A stretch of 9,752 bases of DNA, from NCBI GenBank assembly GCA_947466165.1, contig CANIDW010000031.1:1-9752 (forward strand). Direction: 5' to 3'. Within the stretch, counting starts at the first letter, position 1. Each line of letters begins with the position of its first letter. The DNA is from Comamonadaceae bacterium. GTDB lineage: Bacteria > Pseudomonadota > Gammaproteobacteria > Burkholderiales > Burkholderiaceae_C. A program made the translations under genes and the position numbers. Positions 6,172-9,752 of this stretch are shown in pieces. Under the pieces are notes generated by a model that saw only the letters and a program-made list of their open reading frames with translations, was not told where the DNA came from and did no database searches.

Positions 6172-7530
6172 ATGTTGACCCCTTTATTTTCCCGTCGCGC
6201 TATACCCTGCCTGTGTTTTGGCCTGGCCCTTTTCATGCCCAGCTTGAGCGCTCTGGCTGCTTTGCCGATACAGCACTGGACCCAGGCCAGTGGTGCCAAG
6301 GTCTACCTGGTCGAGAGCCACGGCATTGCCATGCTGGACGTTCAGATTGACTTTGACGCCGGCGGCCGTCGCGACCCGGCTGACAAAGTTGGCCTGGCCA
6401 GTGCCATGTCGCGCATGAGCGGCAAGGGCCTGGCTGCACGCCCAGGCGCTGTGGCGCTGGACGAAAATCAGCTCAGCGAAGCCTGGGCTGATCTGGGGGC
6501 GGTCTTTACCGTCAGCGCCGGCAGTGACCGCCTGACTTTTTCAATGCGCAGCCTGAGCTATCCGGACCTGTTGGCGCAGTCGGTGGCTCTGGCCGCCCGC
6601 CAGATCGGTGAGCCGGCCTGGCCCGATGCGATCTGGCAGCAGGAGCGCGAACGCATCAGCGCTTCCATTCGTGAGTCTGACACCCGACCTGCGACTGTGG
6701 CCGCCAAGGCTTTTCGCGCAGCCGTCTACGGTCCCCACCCTTATGGCCTGGAGACAACGCCAGCGTCGCTGGCGCGCATCACGACAGCAGACATGCAGCA
6801 GTTTTATGCCCAGCATGTCCAGCCTTGCAGAGCCAAAGTCAGCGTGGTCGGCGATGTCACGCGGGCTCAAACCGATGCTCTGGTTACTGCGCTGCTGGCC
6901 CGACTGCCCCAGCGGGATGCGGCGCGCTGCCAGGCTTTGCCGGCTGTGGCTGAAGTTCAGCCCCTAGGCGCGCCGGTGAACCGGTCTCTTGCTTTTGAAT
7001 CGGCTCAGGCGCATGTCTTGATCGGCCAGCCCGGCTACAAACGCGCTGACCCTGATTTTTTTGCGCTCACTGTAGGTAACTACACCTTGGGCGGCGGCGG
7101 TTTTGTGTCGAGACTGACCACCGAGGTACGTGAAAAGCGTGGCCTGACCTACAGCGTCTACAGCTTTTTCTCGCCCGGTCTGCATGCGGGTGCTTTCACC
7201 ATCGGTTTGCAGACGCGGCCCGACCAGGCGGCGCAGGCTGTCGAGGTGGCGCGCGCAGTGCTCGCCAAATTCGTGGCCGAAGGCCCCACCGACGCCGAGC
7301 TCAAGGCCGCCAAGGACAACCTGGTGGGCGGCTTTGCGCTGCGCATCGACAGCAACGCCAAACTGCTTGACAACATCGCCAACATTGCCTGGAACAACTT
7401 GCCTTTGGACTACTTAGACACCTGGACTGCTCAGGTTGAAAAAATCACTGCGGCCGATATCAAAGCCGCTTTTTCCCGCAAACTTCAACCCGAACGCATG
7501 GTCACTGTGGTGCTGGGCGCAGGCCCATGA
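6172..7530 (+). CDS. Exported M16 family peptidase-like protein, non-catalytic partner subunit
   Basis: This 452-residue protein starts with a signal peptide (MLTPLFSRRAIPCLCFGLAL, cleavage probably after LSALA near residue 29). It has the two-domain M16 fold pattern, but the zinc motif is gone: the position of HALEH reads SAMSR (S77, S80, R81). The C-terminal domain keeps the substrate-binding Arg/Tyr pair in VREKRGLTYSVYS (R320 and Y327), with the seven-residue spacing also seen in insulysin, preceded by the family GGGGFVSRL loop. It is therefore expected to complement the upstream catalytic subunit in a periplasmic heterodimer, as described for paired bacterial M16B proteins (inference for this pair). 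The ATG follows the upstream stop by 16 nt. Its stop overlaps the rsmD start as ATGA, so it is translationally coupled to rsmD. Confidence 0.93.
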   Translation: MLTPLFSRRAIPCLCFGLALFMPSLSALAALPIQHWTQASGAKVYLVESHGIAMLDVQIDFDAGGRRDPADKVGLASAMSRMSGKGLAARPGAVALDENQLSEAWADLGAVFTVSAGSDRLTFSMRSLSYPDLLAQSVALAARQIGEPAWPDAIWQQERERISASIRESDTRPATVAAKAFRAAVYGPHPYGLETTPASLARITTADMQQFYAQHVQPCRAKVSVVGDVTRAQTDALVTALLARLPQRDAARCQALPAVAEVQPLGAPVNRSLAFESAQAHVLIGQPGYKRADPDFFALTVGNYTLGGGGFVSRLTTEVREKRGLTYSVYSFFSPGLHAGAFTIGLQTRPDQAAQAVEVARAVLAKFVAEGPTDAELKAAKDNLVGGFALRIDSNAKLLDNIANIAWNNLPLDYLDTWTAQVEKITAADIKAAFSRKLQPERMVTVVLGAGP

Positions 7531-8174
7531 ATGCGCGTTCAGACGCACGTTCAGCGCCCGCGCCCAAAGCAAAGGCCAAGAAGCCCGGCCCGCGCCAGAA
7601 CAAGTCGCTGCCCGGCGAGGTGCGCATCATTGGCGGTATTTACAAGCGTACCAAGTTGCCGGTGGCCGACAAGCCGGGCTTGCGTCCGACGCCGGACCGC
7701 GTGCGCGAAACCTTGTTTAACTGGCTAGGCCAGGATCTGACCGGCTGGCGTTGCATTGACATCTTTGCCGGCACCGGGGCGCTGGGCTTTGAAGCTGCAT
7801 CGCGCGGCGCGGCCGAGGTTTTGCTGTGTGAGCAAGATCCGCAATTGGCGCTCAAACTCAAGGCTTTACAAGAACGCTTGCAGGCCGGCTGTGTGCGGGT
7901 CGAGCGCGGCGACGGCGTGGGGCTCTTGCGCCGGCAAAGCCCGGGCTCGATGCAACTGGTTTTCATTGACCCGCCTTTTGAGTCCACGCTTTTTGAGCCT
8001 GCCTTGAAAGCAGCCGCTGATGCGATTGCGCCTCAGGGACTGGTCTACCTCGAAGCCCCGCGCAGCTGGACTGCTGAAGAACTGGCCCCTCTGGGCCTGG
8101 TGATCTGGCGCAGCAGCAAGGCCGGGGCTGTGCATTTTCATCTGCTGGCGCGCCCGGCCGCCTTTTCTGCCTGA
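7527..8174 (+). CDS. rsmD: 16S rRNA (guanine(966)-N(2))-methyltransferase RsmD
   Basis: This 215-residue S-adenosylmethionine-dependent methyltransferase modifies G966 of 16S rRNA in the assembled small subunit. Residues 1-30 form a basic Lys/Arg/Pro-rich extension, likely for RNA contact. Family motifs are RIIGGIYKRTKLP (33-45), LRPTPDRVRETLFNWL (52-67), the SAM motif DIFAGTGALGFEAASRGA (78-95), E102 after the next strand, and the catalytic DPPF (148-151) typical of N-methyltransferases. All are intact and the length is near normal. The ATG overlaps the stop of the upstream M16 gene by 4 nt. This joins a cytoplasmic ribosome-modification gene to an exported peptidase pair on one transcript, with no obvious functional link. 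Alternative internal starts are unlikely because of the ATGA coupling. Confidence 0.96.
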   Translation: MNARSDARSAPAPKAKAKKPGPRQNKSLPGEVRIIGGIYKRTKLPVADKPGLRPTPDRVRETLFNWLGQDLTGWRCIDIFAGTGALGFEAASRGAAEVLLCEQDPQLALKLKALQERLQAGCVRVERGDGVGLLRRQSPGSMQLVFIDPPFESTLFEPALKAAADAIAPQGLVYLEAPRSWTAEELAPLGLVIWRSSKAGAVHFHLLARPAAFSA

Positions 8175-8190
8175 GCAGGGCGCCAAGCGG

Positions 8191-8196
8191 CATAAT
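8191..8196 (+). promoter_or_regulatory. Candidate -10 box for a leaderless coaD transcript
   Basis: CATAAT at 8191-8196, in the 28-nt gap after rsmD, ends 6 nt before the coaD ATG, so transcription would begin at or next to that ATG. No Shine-Dalgarno precedes the ATG, which fits leaderless translation. The -35 is weak: TCTGCC at 8166-8171 is 19 nt away. Confidence 0.4.
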
Positions 8197-8202
8197 CCGC
8201 CC

Positions 8203-8995
<793 letters not shown>

Positions 8996-9027
8996 CGCTG
9001 GGTTGAGCCGGTAGGCGGGCGGTTTGA

Positions 9028-9681
9028 TCAGGGCTTGTCGGCTCGCCCGGCCTGGCCCGGTTCTGCCACAGGCGAGATATCGGGCTTGCGTGGCGGCTTG
9101 GGTCGCACCGGCGCATGCGTGTGAATCAGCATGGTGGCTTTTTCCATCTCTCCGTCTATCAACATGGGCAGCGCCTTCAAACTGCGGGGCAGGGCGTCTT
9201 CAATGGCCGCGCGGTGCTCTTGCGAGGGCTTTTGCAGCACCCAATTGACCACTTCGGCTTTGTCGCCCGGGTGGCCCACGCCGATGCGCAGACGCCAGTA
9301 GTCGGCGCTGCCGAGCTGGGCGTGAATGTCGCGCAGGCCGTTGTGACCGGCGTGGCTGCCGCCAAATTTAAGCTTGAGCTGGCCGGGCACGATATCGAGC
9401 TCGTCATGTGCCACCAGAATTTCTTCGGGTTTGATCTTGAAAAAACGGGCCAGTGCAGCAACGGATTTGCCTGACAGGTTCATGAAGGTACGCGGCTCAA
9501 GCAGCCACAGCGTCTGTCCTTTGAAGGTGGTGCGCGCCACCACGCCGTGGTAGCTCTTGTCGGGAACCAGGCTCAGCTTGAGTTCGCGGGCCAATGCATC
9601 GAGCCACCAGAAACCGGCGTTGTGGCGGGTGGCTTCGTATTCAGTACCCGGGTTGCCCAGGCCGACAAAAAGTTTGATCAT
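9028..9681 (-). CDS. pth: Peptidyl-tRNA hydrolase
   Basis: This 217-residue cytoplasmic esterase releases peptides from prematurely dissociated peptidyl-tRNA, recycling tRNA. The N-terminus [12 protein letters not shown] contains N10. The catalytic H20 is in TRHNAGF (18-24), N68 in TFMNLSG (65-71), D93 in AHDELD (91-96) and N114 in GHNGL (113-117). All fall at the same numbers as in the E. coli enzyme, so the start at 9681 is firm. The body is complete. About 20-25 extra residues at the C-terminus are Pro/Arg/Lys-rich ([13 protein letters not shown] onward) and look disordered; such tails can contact RNA (inference). The gene converges on the ferredoxin gene with a 32-nt gap. In related bacteria it commonly follows rplY and prs, which would lie to the right of this window. 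Confidence 0.97.
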   Translation of the reverse strand: MIKLFVGLGNPGTEYEATRHNAGFWWLDALARELKLSLVPDKSYHGVVARTTFKGQTLWLLEPRTFMNLSGKSVAALARFFKIKPEEILVAHDELDIVPGQLKLKFGGSHAGHNGLRDIHAQLGSADYWRLRIGVGHPGDKAEVVNWVLQKPSQEHRAAIEDALPRSLKALPMLIDGEMEKATMLIHTHAPVRPKPPRKPDISPVAEPGQAGRADKP

Positions 9682-9752
9682 GCAGCGATGAATTCCGTGT
9701 GCGCGGTTGGTCCATAAGTCTTTGCAGGACTGTAACGCCTGCAGGCCTCAAC
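9682..9752 (-). other. Leader/intergenic region upstream of pth
   Basis: No coding frame is supported in these 71 bases. TGCAGG at 9723-9728 and CCTGCA at 9738-9743 form a 6-bp inverted repeat with a 9-nt loop, and GCCTGCAGGC at 9737-9746 is a perfect palindrome. Neither is followed by a T run on the minus strand, so a terminator for an upstream gene is only a weak possibility. No clear pth promoter was found. Confidence 0.3.

Overview
The window looks like chromosome of a betaproteobacterium of the order Burkholderiales, most likely the Comamonadaceae (Polaromonas/Rhodoferax-like). The grounds are moderately high GC, a Bug-type (TctC) periplasmic binding protein beside a PrpD-family gene, and the gene order ftsY / M16 peptidase pair / rsmD / coaD / ferredoxin / pth, which I recognise as Burkholderiales-like from general knowledge. 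No genome comparison was possible.

Positions 1-2433 hold an accessory metabolic unit on the minus strand. A tripartite-tricarboxylate-type solute-binding protein (962-1933) is followed by an MmgE/PrpD-family gene that runs off the left edge (1-835). Its roughly 500-bp upstream region contains no convincing gene, but it has two short perfect inverted repeats (operator candidates) and a pair of GC-rich hairpins.

Positions 2434-4603 hold a minus-strand cluster headed by ftsY (SRP receptor GTPase). It continues with a CDP-alcohol phosphatidyltransferase-family membrane enzyme and a small one-helix membrane protein of unknown function. That last gene appears to use a TTG start with a good ribosome binding site, next to a seven-T tract and a short overlapping upstream frame.

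Positions 4604-8995 run divergently on the plus strand: two adjacent exported M16 peptidase-family proteins, rsmD (16S rRNA guanine-N2 methyltransferase), coaD (phosphopantetheine adenylyltransferase) and a 2[4Fe-4S] ferredoxin. Spacing is tight (16 nt, a 4-nt overlap, 28 nt, 1 nt). The first M16 protein has the HxxEH zinc site but lacks the Arg/Tyr pair. The second lacks the zinc site but keeps the Arg/Tyr pair, so they probably form one active heterodimer. A -10-like box ends 6 nt before the coaD ATG, with no Shine-Dalgarno sequence, which suggests a leaderless coaD transcript.

Positions 9028-9681 hold pth (peptidyl-tRNA hydrolase) on the minus strand, converging on the ferredoxin gene; its upstream neighbour lies outside the window.

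I saw no tRNA, rRNA, CRISPR array, insertion sequence or phage gene, and nothing that amounts to a new multi-gene system. The points worth a second look are local: start-site architecture, candidate operators, the split M16 pair and the unassigned substrate of the Bug/PrpD unit.
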